A DNA stretch of 21,198 nucleotides from a virus, in the IMG/VR virus record IMGVR_UViG_3300023501_000066, positions 1 to 21,198 of that record. One strand, given 5' to 3'. The translations under genes were made by a program, and so were the position numbers. The notes beneath the pieces are model-generated. The model was not told the DNA's origin, ran no database searches, and saw only the letters and a list, made by a program, of their open reading frames with translations. The number at the start of each line of letters is the position of its first letter. Position 1 is the stretch's first letter. This document shows, piece after piece, positions 7,684 to 14,204 of the stretch.

Positions 7684-8289
7684 ATGATTAGTATATTAAA
7701 TAAAAATAATAAATTAGAAGAAAACAAAAATAGTATTAATATTACTTATCCCAGAACTGTAAATATAATTTTTGGTAATTATGCTTATCCAGAAGTTATA
7801 AATAATTTTTTAATTAATATTAAAAATAATTTAAGTGCTAAACTGGAAAATTATACTCATGTAAAAGGAGGAATGACCGATTGGAATTATTTTGTAGATA
7901 AACCTAATTTTATCAATTTTATAAGTTATTTAATAAATACACATCAAACAACACATCCTGATATATTTCAACATTTCTTACAAAAACAAACTATTGAATC
8001 AGCTTGGGGTAATGAAATAAAAAAAGGGGATAGTTTAAATTACCACGCGCATCGTTCTTTACACGGCCTTTTATATTTAACAAAAGGATGTGATTTAATG
8101 TTACCTGAATTAAATTTAAAAATAACTCCTGAACCAGGAGATTATTATATATTTCCCCCTGAAATACTTCATGGTTTTGATTTATATAATGGGGAAAAAA
8201 ATAGATATAGTTTAATATTTAATATAAGAGAAAAAAATCGTTTTGAATATTCAAAAAAAGTAAAAGAACTCAATGAAAAAAACAGTTAA
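7684..8289 (+). CDS. Putative 2OG-Fe(II) oxygenase with H-x-H motif (201 aa)
   Basis: The C-terminal half matches the pattern of the 2OG-Fe(II) oxygenase family I know as 2OG-FeII_Oxy_5: SAWGNEIKKGDSLNYHAH, then LHGLLYL, then TPEPGDYYIFPPEILHGF and NRYSLIFNI. Candidate metal ligands are H121-A-H123 and H163, with R174 for 2-oxoglutarate. The first pair is H-x-H rather than the classic H-x-D. In this family H-x-H is, as far as I recall, normal, but the metal site needs checking. The N-terminal 90 residues are AT-rich Asn/Lys sequence. The first 60 bases of this region (7681-7740) contain only six G or C. There is no clear Shine-Dalgarno. The gene follows the first oxygenase after 21 bases and overlaps the next by 17 bases. 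Confidence 0.72.
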   Translation: MISILNKNNKLEENKNSINITYPRTVNIIFGNYAYPEVINNFLINIKNNLSAKLENYTHVKGGMTDWNYFVDKPNFINFISYLINTHQTTHPDIFQHFLQKQTIESAWGNEIKKGDSLNYHAHRSLHGLLYLTKGCDLMLPELNLKITPEPGDYYIFPPEILHGFDLYNGEKNRYSLIFNIREKNRFEYSKKVKELNEKNS

Positions 8290-8863
8290 TATAAATAACT
8301 TTATTGGAGTATATGATAATTACATTACAAAAGAAGAATGTAATAGAGCTATTAAATTATATGAAGATCAAAATAAATTTAATAATACTATTAATAGAAT
8401 AGGATTTGAAAAAGCCTCTATTTTACAAAAACAAGATCAACAATTTTTTGCAGCAACTAATAATGTAGATGTATGGTGGGAAATTTTAAAACCCATGATG
8501 TTTAATTTTGATATAGCCTTAAAGCATTATATAGAAAACACTGGAGCAAATGATGCTTATGGAACTCCATTTCATTTTACATCTTTAAAAATTCAAAAAA
8601 CATTACCTACTGAAGGCTATCATATTTGGCATATAGAACACGGGAAAGGTTTTGATAATGAACCTAGAGCTTTTGCTTATTCTATTTATTTAAATGATGT
8701 TGAAGATGGAGGAGAAACAGAATTTCTACATTTTTCAAAAAGAGTAAAACCTAAAACAGGTAGAATAGTTATTTGGCCTGCAAGTTTTCCATATGTTCAT
8801 AGAGGAAATCCACCCTTATCTGGTGAAAAATATATTTTAACTTCTTGGATGTTGGTGAGATGA
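8273..8863 (+). CDS. 2OG-Fe(II) oxygenase with H-x-E motif and Lys in place of Arg (196 aa)
   Basis: Residues 115-195 show the double-stranded beta-helix core: GYHIWHIEHG (115-124), AYSIYLNDVEDGGETEF (135-151), GRIVIWPASFPYVHRGNPP (163-181) and GEKYILTSWMLV. The likely metal ligands are H120-I-E122 (or H117) and H176; K186, ten residues after H176, takes the place of the usual Arg. I recall cyanophage oxygenases with a similar WHxE...GGETEF...HRGNPP...KYI pattern, so the H-x-E and Lys may be family traits and not decay. The start overlaps the previous gene by 17 bases. The end shares ATGA with the next gene. Function is probably hydroxylation of an unknown target. Confidence 0.8.
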   Translation: MKKTVNINNFIGVYDNYITKEECNRAIKLYEDQNKFNNTINRIGFEKASILQKQDQQFFAATNNVDVWWEILKPMMFNFDIALKHYIENTGANDAYGTPFHFTSLKIQKTLPTEGYHIWHIEHGKGFDNEPRAFAYSIYLNDVEDGGETEFLHFSKRVKPKTGRIVIWPASFPYVHRGNPPLSGEKYILTSWMLVR

Positions 8864-9378
8864 TTAAAATTATTAATGATTTTTTTAATGAAAATCAGTT
8901 AAAATTAATTCAAAATTTTACTTTAACTAAAGCTGCCTACACCCCTTGTTTTTTTGACAATGCAATAGAAAAAAATAAAGAATCTCATTATGGCAATAGA
9001 TTCTATATAAATACAGATAATGAACTTAAAAATTTGTTTATAAAACAAGCTGAATTAAAATTCAATTTAAAAAATTTAAAAATTGATAATGCATCAGGAA
9101 TTGATCAAAGAAACTTAGATCATTTTAAACCACATGTGGATACTGTCTCTGGTATATTAAATATATTAATAATGATATCAGGGCCCACTTCAGTTACGAA
9201 TGGAACTGTATTTTATTCTAAAAATAAAGAGGAAGTAGAATTAGATATCCATGTTGGATTTAGAGAAAATAGGGCTATAATGTTTCCATCAGATTGGTGG
9301 CATTCACAACACGCAAGTAAAGTACCTAACTTAAAAAGATATACAGCTACTTTATTTATAAAAGATTATGAAGAATAA
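8860..9378 (+). CDS. Putative 2OG-Fe(II) oxygenase (172 aa)
   Basis: The reading frame could begin at 8845, but the ATG at 8860 overlaps the upstream stop as ATGA and is preceded directly by GGTGAG, so I chose it. From this start, DHFKPHVDTVSG gives H92-V-D94, FPSDWWHSQHAS gives distal H148 (H151 is an alternative), and LKRYTATLFI gives R160, the full H-x-D...H...R set of 2OG-Fe(II) oxygenases. NILIMISGP and RAIMFPSDWWH fit the beta-helix strands. The pattern resembles oxygenases of phage genomes that bind a peptide or nucleotide, but no subfamily is recognised. It is last in the cassette and overlaps the convergent fibre-associated gene by 13 bases at their 3' ends. Confidence 0.75.
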   Translation: MIKIINDFFNENQLKLIQNFTLTKAAYTPCFFDNAIEKNKESHYGNRFYINTDNELKNLFIKQAELKFNLKNLKIDNASGIDQRNLDHFKPHVDTVSGILNILIMISGPTSVTNGTVFYSKNKEEVELDIHVGFRENRAIMFPSDWWHSQHASKVPNLKRYTATLFIKDYEE

Positions 9379-9740
9379 GAAGTAGGTCTTACACCTAATC
9401 TTATAATTTTTTCAGCTTCAGTTTCACTCTCAACAATGTCAGCATCCCAATCGGATTGTAATTGAGCTAAGTGTGTTGAATCCCATCTACTAGAAAATTG
9501 ACTAATGTCCCCAATGTTTGCATCAGCAAATGATGAATGAGGTGTATCATTTCTATATTCTACTTCATCAGAAGTAGTTGAAGTTCCATGTTGAATAGCC
9601 CAAATATTAGAGAATTTAGAATCAGACCAAAAAGAATCATCCGATATATTATATCCAATACCTTCTGAAGCACCTTCATCATGGTTTTTAATTACTATTT
9701 TATCATCAAATACTATTGTCCAATTTGCGTTTGTTGCCAT
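9366..9740 (-). CDS. Conserved tail-fibre-associated hypothetical protein (124 aa)
   Basis: Begins MATNANWTIVFDDKIVIKN and includes FSNIWAIQHGTSTTSDEVEY, DANIGDISQF and WDSTHLAQLQSDWD, ending EAEKIIRLGVRPTSYSS. I recall this layout from uncharacterised proteins next to collar/fibre genes of marine phages. A good AGGAG precedes the ATG by six bases, and the collar-domain gene ends eight bases upstream. Possible roles are a fibre chaperone or small fibre component; nothing in the sequence decides. Its last codons run into the convergent oxygenase cassette, where no terminator is evident, so the opposing transcripts may overlap. Confidence 0.6.
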   Translation of the reverse strand: MATNANWTIVFDDKIVIKNHDEGASEGIGYNISDDSFWSDSKFSNIWAIQHGTSTTSDEVEYRNDTPHSSFADANIGDISQFSSRWDSTHLAQLQSDWDADIVESETEAEKIIRLGVRPTSYSS

Positions 9741-9748
9741 TTTTTCTC

Positions 9749-10327
9749 CTAAGTTTTAATAATATAAATTAATGTTAAATAAGGTTGAAGAACCGAAGTT
9801 GCATCACCAGAAAAAGTTGCACTCATATTATGAGAGTGACCTGATCCTGAACCAGTGCTTGCCACAACACTGTTGTTAAGACTGGCGAATGCAGGACCAT
9901 CTGTTTTTACCGAATTTTGATATCCACCAGGATTACCTAGCGTTTGCAATGCGTGAACGTGAGAAGAAAGTTGTGCTGTCGATAAAGTTGCATTTGCTGT
10001 TGAACCACCTACGTTTCCTGTTGCTGATACAGTGTCTGCTCCACCTGTTGAAGCTAAAGCTTTAGTTCCAGATTTACCAACTGCAATATTATCTTGTAAA
10101 TCAGGTGTATTAAAAGTAGTGGATCCGTCCCCTATACCATAAGTTGTGCTTATGATTGCAAATAAAGCAGAGTAAGTTGTTCTTGAAACTGCTACACCAT
10201 CACATTCTAAAAAACCTGATGGTAATACTGCTGCTGACCAAGGTAAAATTGTACCTGTAGCTGTGCCTTCTATACCTGTAAGGTTTGCTCCATCAAAATC
10301 ATATTTAGTTGCTTCGTAATTTGCCAT
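9749..10327 (-). CDS. Tail collar-domain protein (tail fibre tip)
   Basis: Residues 24-90 are a clear phage tail collar domain: GTILPWSAAVLPSGFLECDG, then SRTTYSALFAIISTTYG, GDGSTTFNTPDL and NIAVGKSG. The C-terminus reads SGHSHNMSATFSGDATSVLQ and ends PYLTLIYIIKT, as in many short fibre/tip proteins. Two H-x-H motifs are present (H123-V-H125 in SSHVHAL and H164-S-H166 in SGHSHN). In T4 fibre proteins similar H-x-H motifs bind metal ions. Expected role: trimeric distal fibre part that contacts the host surface. It is one base after the stop of the 256-aa fibre gene, whose last codons contain the GGAG ribosome site. Confidence 0.85.
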   Translation of the reverse strand: MANYEATKYDFDGANLTGIEGTATGTILPWSAAVLPSGFLECDGVAVSRTTYSALFAIISTTYGIGDGSTTFNTPDLQDNIAVGKSGTKALASTGGADTVSATGNVGGSTANATLSTAQLSSHVHALQTLGNPGGYQNSVKTDGPAFASLNNSVVASTGSGSGHSHNMSATFSGDATSVLQPYLTLIYIIKT

Positions 10328-10328
10328 A

Positions 10329-11099
10329 TTATTTCTCCGTGTAAGTCCATCCTGTTGTAGCGTCTCCAGAATATACTAATCCAAAAGCTGCACCTTGTGT
10401 ATTAATTACAAGATCCGCTGCTGCGTTAGCTATATTAGTAGAGTTTCTACCAACAGTCAATGCGTTAGTGTTAAAATCATAACCTTGATCTATGAAATCT
10501 ACTTGATCCCCTGTAGCAGGTGATGCGGGTAAAGTTATTGTGAAAGCTGCACCATTTGTATTTGCTAAAATTCTATCGCCAGCTACTGCTGTATAAGTAC
10601 CTGTTTTAACAACCCAAGCTGAAGGACCTGTATATGAAGAAGTACCAAATGGAACTTCGTAAACACCTGTGTTAGTTGCAACACCATCAACATAAATTAT
10701 TTTCCAAGCTTTATTATCCGTTGCAAAAGTGATCGTGGCCCCCGAACCAGATACAGCTTTTAATTGTACTGTGTAAGCACCTGATGTACTATTTTTTATA
10801 AAATAAAAAGTCTCTGTAAGAAGGGGTAGGGTTACAATTTTATTTCCTGTAATTGTTTCCGGAGAAACTGCTCCTAAAATAATAACTCTATTTTGAGCGG
10901 CACCTGTTACAGCTCCATTATCTATTGCTAGAGGAGTTGTGTTAGCTCCAGTGCCACCAGCATTTAAAGTTTGAATTTTAAATCCACCTAATAGTTGTTC
11001 AGCTAAAGTTAAATTTGCGTTAGTTTTTGTTCCCCAAGTACCAGCATTTTCGCCAGTGGCCATTAACTCTAGGCCGAGATCCGTGTATGTTGATGCCAT
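10329..11099 (-). CDS. Tail fibre protein (256 aa)
   Basis: Starts MASTYTDLGLELMATGENAG, then TWGTKTNANLTLAEQLLGG, an N-terminal pattern common in marine phage fibres, where it likely attaches to the tail. The rest is Thr/Ala/Gly-rich beta sequence. A module around residues 163-215 (TYTAVAGDRILANTN, then FTITLPASPATGDQVDFID, then NALTVGRN) resembles one in the 135-aa protein at 15409-15816. A good AGGAG site precedes the ATG. The collar protein follows immediately, suggesting the two form one fibre. No transmembrane segment or enzyme motif. Confidence 0.75.
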   Translation of the reverse strand: MASTYTDLGLELMATGENAGTWGTKTNANLTLAEQLLGGFKIQTLNAGGTGANTTPLAIDNGAVTGAAQNRVIILGAVSPETITGNKIVTLPLLTETFYFIKNSTSGAYTVQLKAVSGSGATITFATDNKAWKIIYVDGVATNTGVYEVPFGTSSYTGPSAWVVKTGTYTAVAGDRILANTNGAAFTITLPASPATGDQVDFIDQGYDFNTNALTVGRNSTNIANAAADLVINTQGAAFGLVYSGDATTGWTYTEK

Positions 11100-11156
11100 A
11101 AATTTTGTTCTCCTAATTAGATCTTTAATTTATATTTTATATAAAGTCAATGACAT

Positions 11157-12185
11157 TTATATACTATTAACGTCACTATAACTAGCATTTTGCGTGGCAG
11201 TTACATTACTATAACTAGCGCTTTGTGTTGCTGTAACATCTCCATATCCTAAAGGTGCTACATTTCCTACACTAACAGTTGCTGACACTCCAGTCAAGCC
11301 CATTACGTCAGTAGGTGAAATTGCTCCAACTGTTGACGTTAAAGATAGTCCAGATAAAGTATATTCAAATCCTGTAACTAAAGATCCCACAGAAGAGGTT
11401 GATGACACTCCAATTAAATCTATAAGTTCAACGTTGACAATAGCTAGTAATCCAACGGAAGATGTTACTGCAAGTCCTGTTAATCCCATTACATCTGCAG
11501 GTGTAATAGCACCTACTGAAGATGTTGCTGCAAGCCCTGTTAATCCCATTACATCTGCAGGTATAAGAGCCCCCACTAAAGATGTTGCACTAACCCCCGT
11601 TATAACAGGTGTAGAATCTATAACAAAACTTAAAGAACCCACATTAGAAGTAGAACTTACCCCTGTTAAAGATATTACAGATGTTAAATCTAAAGTTAAA
11701 GATCCAACACTAGATGTTATACTTAATCCTGATAGTTGTTCTAATTTATTAAATGAATCTCCGTAAGGTTCTTCTCCCCAACCATTTCTACCCCAACCAA
11801 CTAATGTTCCCGCATTGTCAAAACTACCAAGTTCGGTTATGGCACTTAAGCCGGTTAAAGCTGCGATTGTAAGTTGAGTAGTAGTTGGTGATCCAACGGA
11901 AGTTGTTGCTGAGACGCCAGTTAATTCTGCTGTAATAATTTGAGCAGCTACAATATTTCCAACACTAGAAGTTGCGCTTAATCCTGTTGGTAAAACTGAA
12001 TAGTCTACACCCCAACCAGAGTTTCCCCACTGTTGTCTGCTCCAGCCTTGTTCATTGAAAGATTCTAAAGAACCTACTGATGATGTTGATTGTAAACCGG
12101 TTAAAGAAACTGTTAGAGTATTAGATTCCCAAGAATTTTCATTCCATGCTACTGAAGGATTATCACCACCCCAAATAGATGCCAT
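11157..12185 (-). CDS. Tandem-repeat tail fibre/adhesin-like protein (342 aa)
   Basis: Twelve copies of an 11-residue unit close to TGVSATSSVGS begin at residues 29, 67, 89, 111, 152, 174, 196, 216, 236, 258, 278 and 298, about 20 residues apart in the second half. Two Trp/Gly-rich linkers (GWSRQQWGNSGWG near 47-59; WGRNGWGEEPYG near 131-142) echo the Trp-rich N-terminus. The C-terminus carries two TATQSASYSN-like repeats (318-338). I recall such TGVSATSSVG repeats in marine phage structural proteins; a fibrous, beta-rich shaft is likely. The start and ribosome site sit inside a perfect inverted repeat (12183-12202). Host-binding is inferred. Confidence 0.7.
   Translation of the reverse strand: MASIWGGDNPSVAWNENSWESNTLTVSLTGLQSTSSVGSLESFNEQGWSRQQWGNSGWGVDYSVLPTGLSATSSVGNIVAAQIITAELTGVSATTSVGSPTTTQLTIAALTGLSAITELGSFDNAGTLVGWGRNGWGEEPYGDSFNKLEQLSGLSITSSVGSLTLDLTSVISLTGVSSTSNVGSLSFVIDSTPVITGVSATSLVGALIPADVMGLTGLAATSSVGAITPADVMGLTGLAVTSSVGLLAIVNVELIDLIGVSSTSSVGSLVTGFEYTLSGLSLTSTVGAISPTDVMGLTGVSATVSVGNVAPLGYGDVTATQSASYSNVTATQNASYSDVNSI
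11166..11243 (-). repeat. C-terminal VTATQSASYS peptide repeats
   Basis: Two imperfect 11-residue units (VTATQSASYSN and VTATQNASYSD) end the repeat protein; the DNA copies differ at only a few positions. They differ in sequence from the main TGVSATSSVG repeat. Confidence 0.75.
11262..12101 (-). repeat. Twelve-copy TGVSATSSVGS coding repeat
   Basis: Each copy encodes a T/S-G-L/V-S-x-T-S-x-V-G-x core. The copies vary in DNA except for adjacent 60-base units at 11461-11520 and 11521-11580, which I count as matching at 53 of 60 positions. That pair implies a recent duplication within an older repeat array. Confidence 0.85.
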
Positions 12186-12202
12186 AAGGAGTCCTCCTTA
12201 TG
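12183..12202 (-). promoter_or_regulatory. Inverted repeat covering the ribosome site and start codon of the repeat-fibre gene
   Basis: On the minus strand, CATAAGGAG-GA-CTCCTTATG is a perfect 9-base inverted repeat with a two-base centre. It contains the upstream gene's stop (TAA), the AAGGAGG ribosome site and the ATG of the 342-aa gene. The mRNA hairpin would hide the ribosome site and start codon until a ribosome finishing the upstream gene opens it, which would couple the two genes. Confidence 0.6.
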
Positions 12203-12638
12203 CTATGCCGATAATAGCTGTTCCTGCAGAAGCTGCTGGAAATTGAATTGTAAAAGTTCCACTTGATACAGTTTTGTCTCCACCAAATGCAATTGCACAA
12301 ACTGCTGGGTCACCCGCTGCGTCCTCATTAAAAATTAAACAACCATTAGCTGTAAACGAAGCTGATGTCCACGAGACATCTGCAAAGTCACAAACAGCTG
12401 TATCAGTTGATAAAACAGGTGTTACACTTGTAAGTGCTTTTCCTTTTGCAGAATATGAAGATCCTGAAGCATTTGTAATTTCGTTACTAGCCGAATAAGC
12501 TGTGGTTGATTTACTTAAAGTTGCACTACTTGTATATAAAGCTAAATTAAAAGTATCACCTGTTGACGCAGTAAAATTGTGCGTACCTGTTAAAATTTCT
12601 ACTTTAAATGAATTACATATTGCCGATGTTATTGCCAT
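12198..12638 (-). CDS. Conserved beta-rich tail/virion protein (146 aa)
   Basis: Starts MAITSAICNSFKVEILTGTH and contains FNLALYTSSATLSKSTTAY, TSVTPVLSTDTAVCDFADVSW, FGGDKTVSSGTFTIQFP and ends in IIGIA. This is a pattern I know from marine phage genomes, next to fibre genes, with no settled function. All beta, no enzyme motif; a fibre shaft, baseplate or decoration role is possible. A good AGGAG lies upstream. The stop codon is part of the inverted repeat that overlaps the next gene's start, so expression of the two is probably linked. Confidence 0.65.
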   Translation of the reverse strand: MAITSAICNSFKVEILTGTHNFTASTGDTFNLALYTSSATLSKSTTAYSASNEITNASGSSYSAKGKALTSVTPVLSTDTAVCDFADVSWTSASFTANGCLIFNEDAAGDPAVCAIAFGGDKTVSSGTFTIQFPAASAGTAIIGIA

Positions 12639-12661
12639 AATTTTTTGCTCCTAGTTCTATT

Positions 12662-13387
12662 TTACGGTGACGGTGAATCAATTTTAATTCTGACAGTTCC
12701 GTCAGTATAATCATCTCTTCTTCGTCTTCCTAATTGCGTTCCCGCAATCTTTTGTAATTGATTATTATACTTTCCTTCGTACAATGTCAACATGTCTGTT
12801 GGTCCTTTTAAGAAAGAAAATGCTTGTGATAAAGCCGCATTTAAAATTAATTCTGGATAATAATTGCTTATATAAGTAGTTGTATTAGCCGCTGATAAGC
12901 CTGTTGGAAGCTTATTATAGTATATTCTAAAATTATAATTAACATCTGGCGTAGGTGCTAAGTAAATAGCGCCTGAAGTACTATCACTTAATGCAGTTGC
13001 TCCACCAAACATAGCATAATATTTAGGCCTTCCTGTTACGTCTTGTGCAGTAGCAGAGCCTTCGGGTCCTGTTAATCTTCCTACATACTCAGATAAAAAT
13101 GTTTGATCTCTTTTCTCTAACCAGAAACCTTGTTCCGTGGTATTTGTTGCATTAAATACTTGTACACCTCTTACAAATAAAGTTCCTGCTGGTACTCTTA
13201 TATTATTTACATCAGCTGCCATTGTTCCTTCTTGAACAAATCTATCTGCATCCATAGGTAAATCATTACTAATTCTATTTTCAGATAACATAATAAAGTC
13301 ATCAATTAAACCTTGTGTAAAGACTGTAGAACTTACTTCAGTATAATCTCTAATTGCGGTTGTTAAAGTTGCGTAAGTGTATGCCAT
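12662..13387 (-). CDS. Phage neck/tail adaptor protein (SU10 adaptor-like, 241 aa)
   Basis: From the ATG at 13387 the protein reads MAYTYATLTTAIRDYTEVSS, then LIDDFIMLSENRISNDLPM, a helical N-terminus typical of the SU10-type adaptor family that joins portal and tail. The C-terminal half has FRIYYNKLPTGL, ISNYYPELILNAALSQAF and DMLTLYEGKYNNQL. An upstream in-frame ATG at 13483 would add 32 basic residues but lie wholly within the preceding gene, so I reject it. The chosen start is two bases after the previous stop, with no strong ribosome site, which fits coupling. Expected role: ring between portal and nozzle. Confidence 0.65.
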   Translation of the reverse strand: MAYTYATLTTAIRDYTEVSSTVFTQGLIDDFIMLSENRISNDLPMDADRFVQEGTMAADVNNIRVPAGTLFVRGVQVFNATNTTEQGFWLEKRDQTFLSEYVGRLTGPEGSATAQDVTGRPKYYAMFGGATALSDSTSGAIYLAPTPDVNYNFRIYYNKLPTGLSAANTTTYISNYYPELILNAALSQAFSFLKGPTDMLTLYEGKYNNQLQKIAGTQLGRRRRDDYTDGTVRIKIDSPSP

Positions 13388-13389
13388 AA

Positions 13390-13947
13390 TTATGCTTCTA
13401 AGGTTACGGGCCCAACTCCTACGGGGTAACCTCCTCCTCTTCCTGTTGATGTAGCATTTGTTGCGGCTGTAAACCAAAACCAATTAGTTTGAGTAGCATC
13501 AGTTGCTCCAGTTACATATTTACCTACTGTTATAGCATATCCTATACTTTGTGCAATAACTGCTCCTGTAATACCATTAACATTATCGGGTATATTATAA
13601 TTTCCAGCTATACCTGGAGCACCACGAAATCTTTTTATATCCCCTGTTTTATATTTATGCCCTGGTAAATTAACATTTACAATCCCTGATCCAACTTGGT
13701 ATGTTTCAAATGGATTAAACATTAATAAATCTAAAACACCAAATTCTGTTCTTGCTGGATATGCATGTTGCAAGGCTTGTGCATCAGCGCCCACGGGTCT
13801 TGGTGTAAGTTGAGGTTGCTTCGCTTCAAACTCAGAATTATGAACCCACGATCCATTCCATTCTTGTACCATTTCATTATATGGAAATGCAGCACCCGAT
13901 CTCATTGAGATCATTAATGCTCTAGAACCTTTGGAATAAACAGCCAT
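13390..13947 (-). CDS. Conserved virion structural protein (185 aa)
   Basis: Begins MAVYSKGSRALMISMRSGAA, with FPYNEMVQEWNGSWVHNSEF, then KQPQLTPRPVGADAQALQHA, a conserved pattern of marine phages that I have seen between neck genes and for which I know no function. The second half is Gly/Thr-rich, and one part (GHKYKTGDIKRFRGAPGI) resembles loops of surface proteins. It begins by TAATG overlap with the 85-aa gene and ends two bases before the adaptor gene. The Trp/His-rich middle and its position suggest a neck or tail component. No catalytic residues are evident. Confidence 0.65.
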   Translation of the reverse strand: MAVYSKGSRALMISMRSGAAFPYNEMVQEWNGSWVHNSEFEAKQPQLTPRPVGADAQALQHAYPARTEFGVLDLLMFNPFETYQVGSGIVNVNLPGHKYKTGDIKRFRGAPGIAGNYNIPDNVNGITGAVIAQSIGYAITVGKYVTGATDATQTNWFWFTAATNATSTGRGGGYPVGVGPVTLEA

Positions 13948-14204
13948 TATTTTTTACCTTTCATGTAAGCTCTTCCATAACCTCTTAAAGCTGGACCACC
14001 ATTGGCCATTTTTTTTTGACTTGGTGGAGTCATAGTCTCTAAATCTAATTCGGATTTTTTAATTTTTTTATTAGTGTCAGTAATTTTACCAGTTTTATCT
14101 TTGTATTTTCCATCTTTTACAAATTTTAAAAAATCTTTTACTTTTTCAGGTCCTTTTTTAGCACCATGCTTAAGTATTTGTTTTATTAAAAATCCAGTAG
14201 CCAT
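13947..14204 (-). CDS. Small lysine-rich protein with GGPALRGYGRAYMKGKK tail (85 aa)
   Basis: Strongly basic, with a helical N-terminus (MATGFLIKQILKHGAKKGPE) and a C-terminal signature MANGGPALRGYGRAYMKGKK. Similar Gly/Arg endings (GG...RGxGxA...GK) recur, in my memory, in small proteins of pelagiphages and other marine phages, but I know no role. Both ends are coupled by TAATG overlaps (14204 and 13947), placing it tightly between the gp4-like adaptor and the 185-aa protein. Nucleic-acid binding would suit its charge but is only a guess. Confidence 0.65.
   Translation of the reverse strand: MATGFLIKQILKHGAKKGPEKVKDFLKFVKDGKYKDKTGKITDTNKKIKKSELDLETMTPPSQKKMANGGPALRGYGRAYMKGKK

Noticed and set aside
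9383-9412. Possible terminator TAGGT-CTTAC-ACCTA with T-run for the oxygenase genes
   Set aside because: The stem is only five pairs and the T-run starts about ten bases after it; too weak to list as a terminator.
11100-11156. TTGACT followed by AT-rich DNA as a promoter for the fibre gene
   Set aside because: No TATAAT-like box at 15-18 bases; the closest, TATAAA, is only ten bases away.
11461-11580. CRISPR-like repeat spacing
   Set aside because: The repeats are coding, in frame and adjacent, with no spacers; they belong to the fibre repeat array.
13388-13483. Longer start for the SU10-like adaptor
   Set aside because: It would add 32 basic, atypical residues encoded wholly inside the preceding gene; the ATG at 13387 fits the conserved N-terminus.
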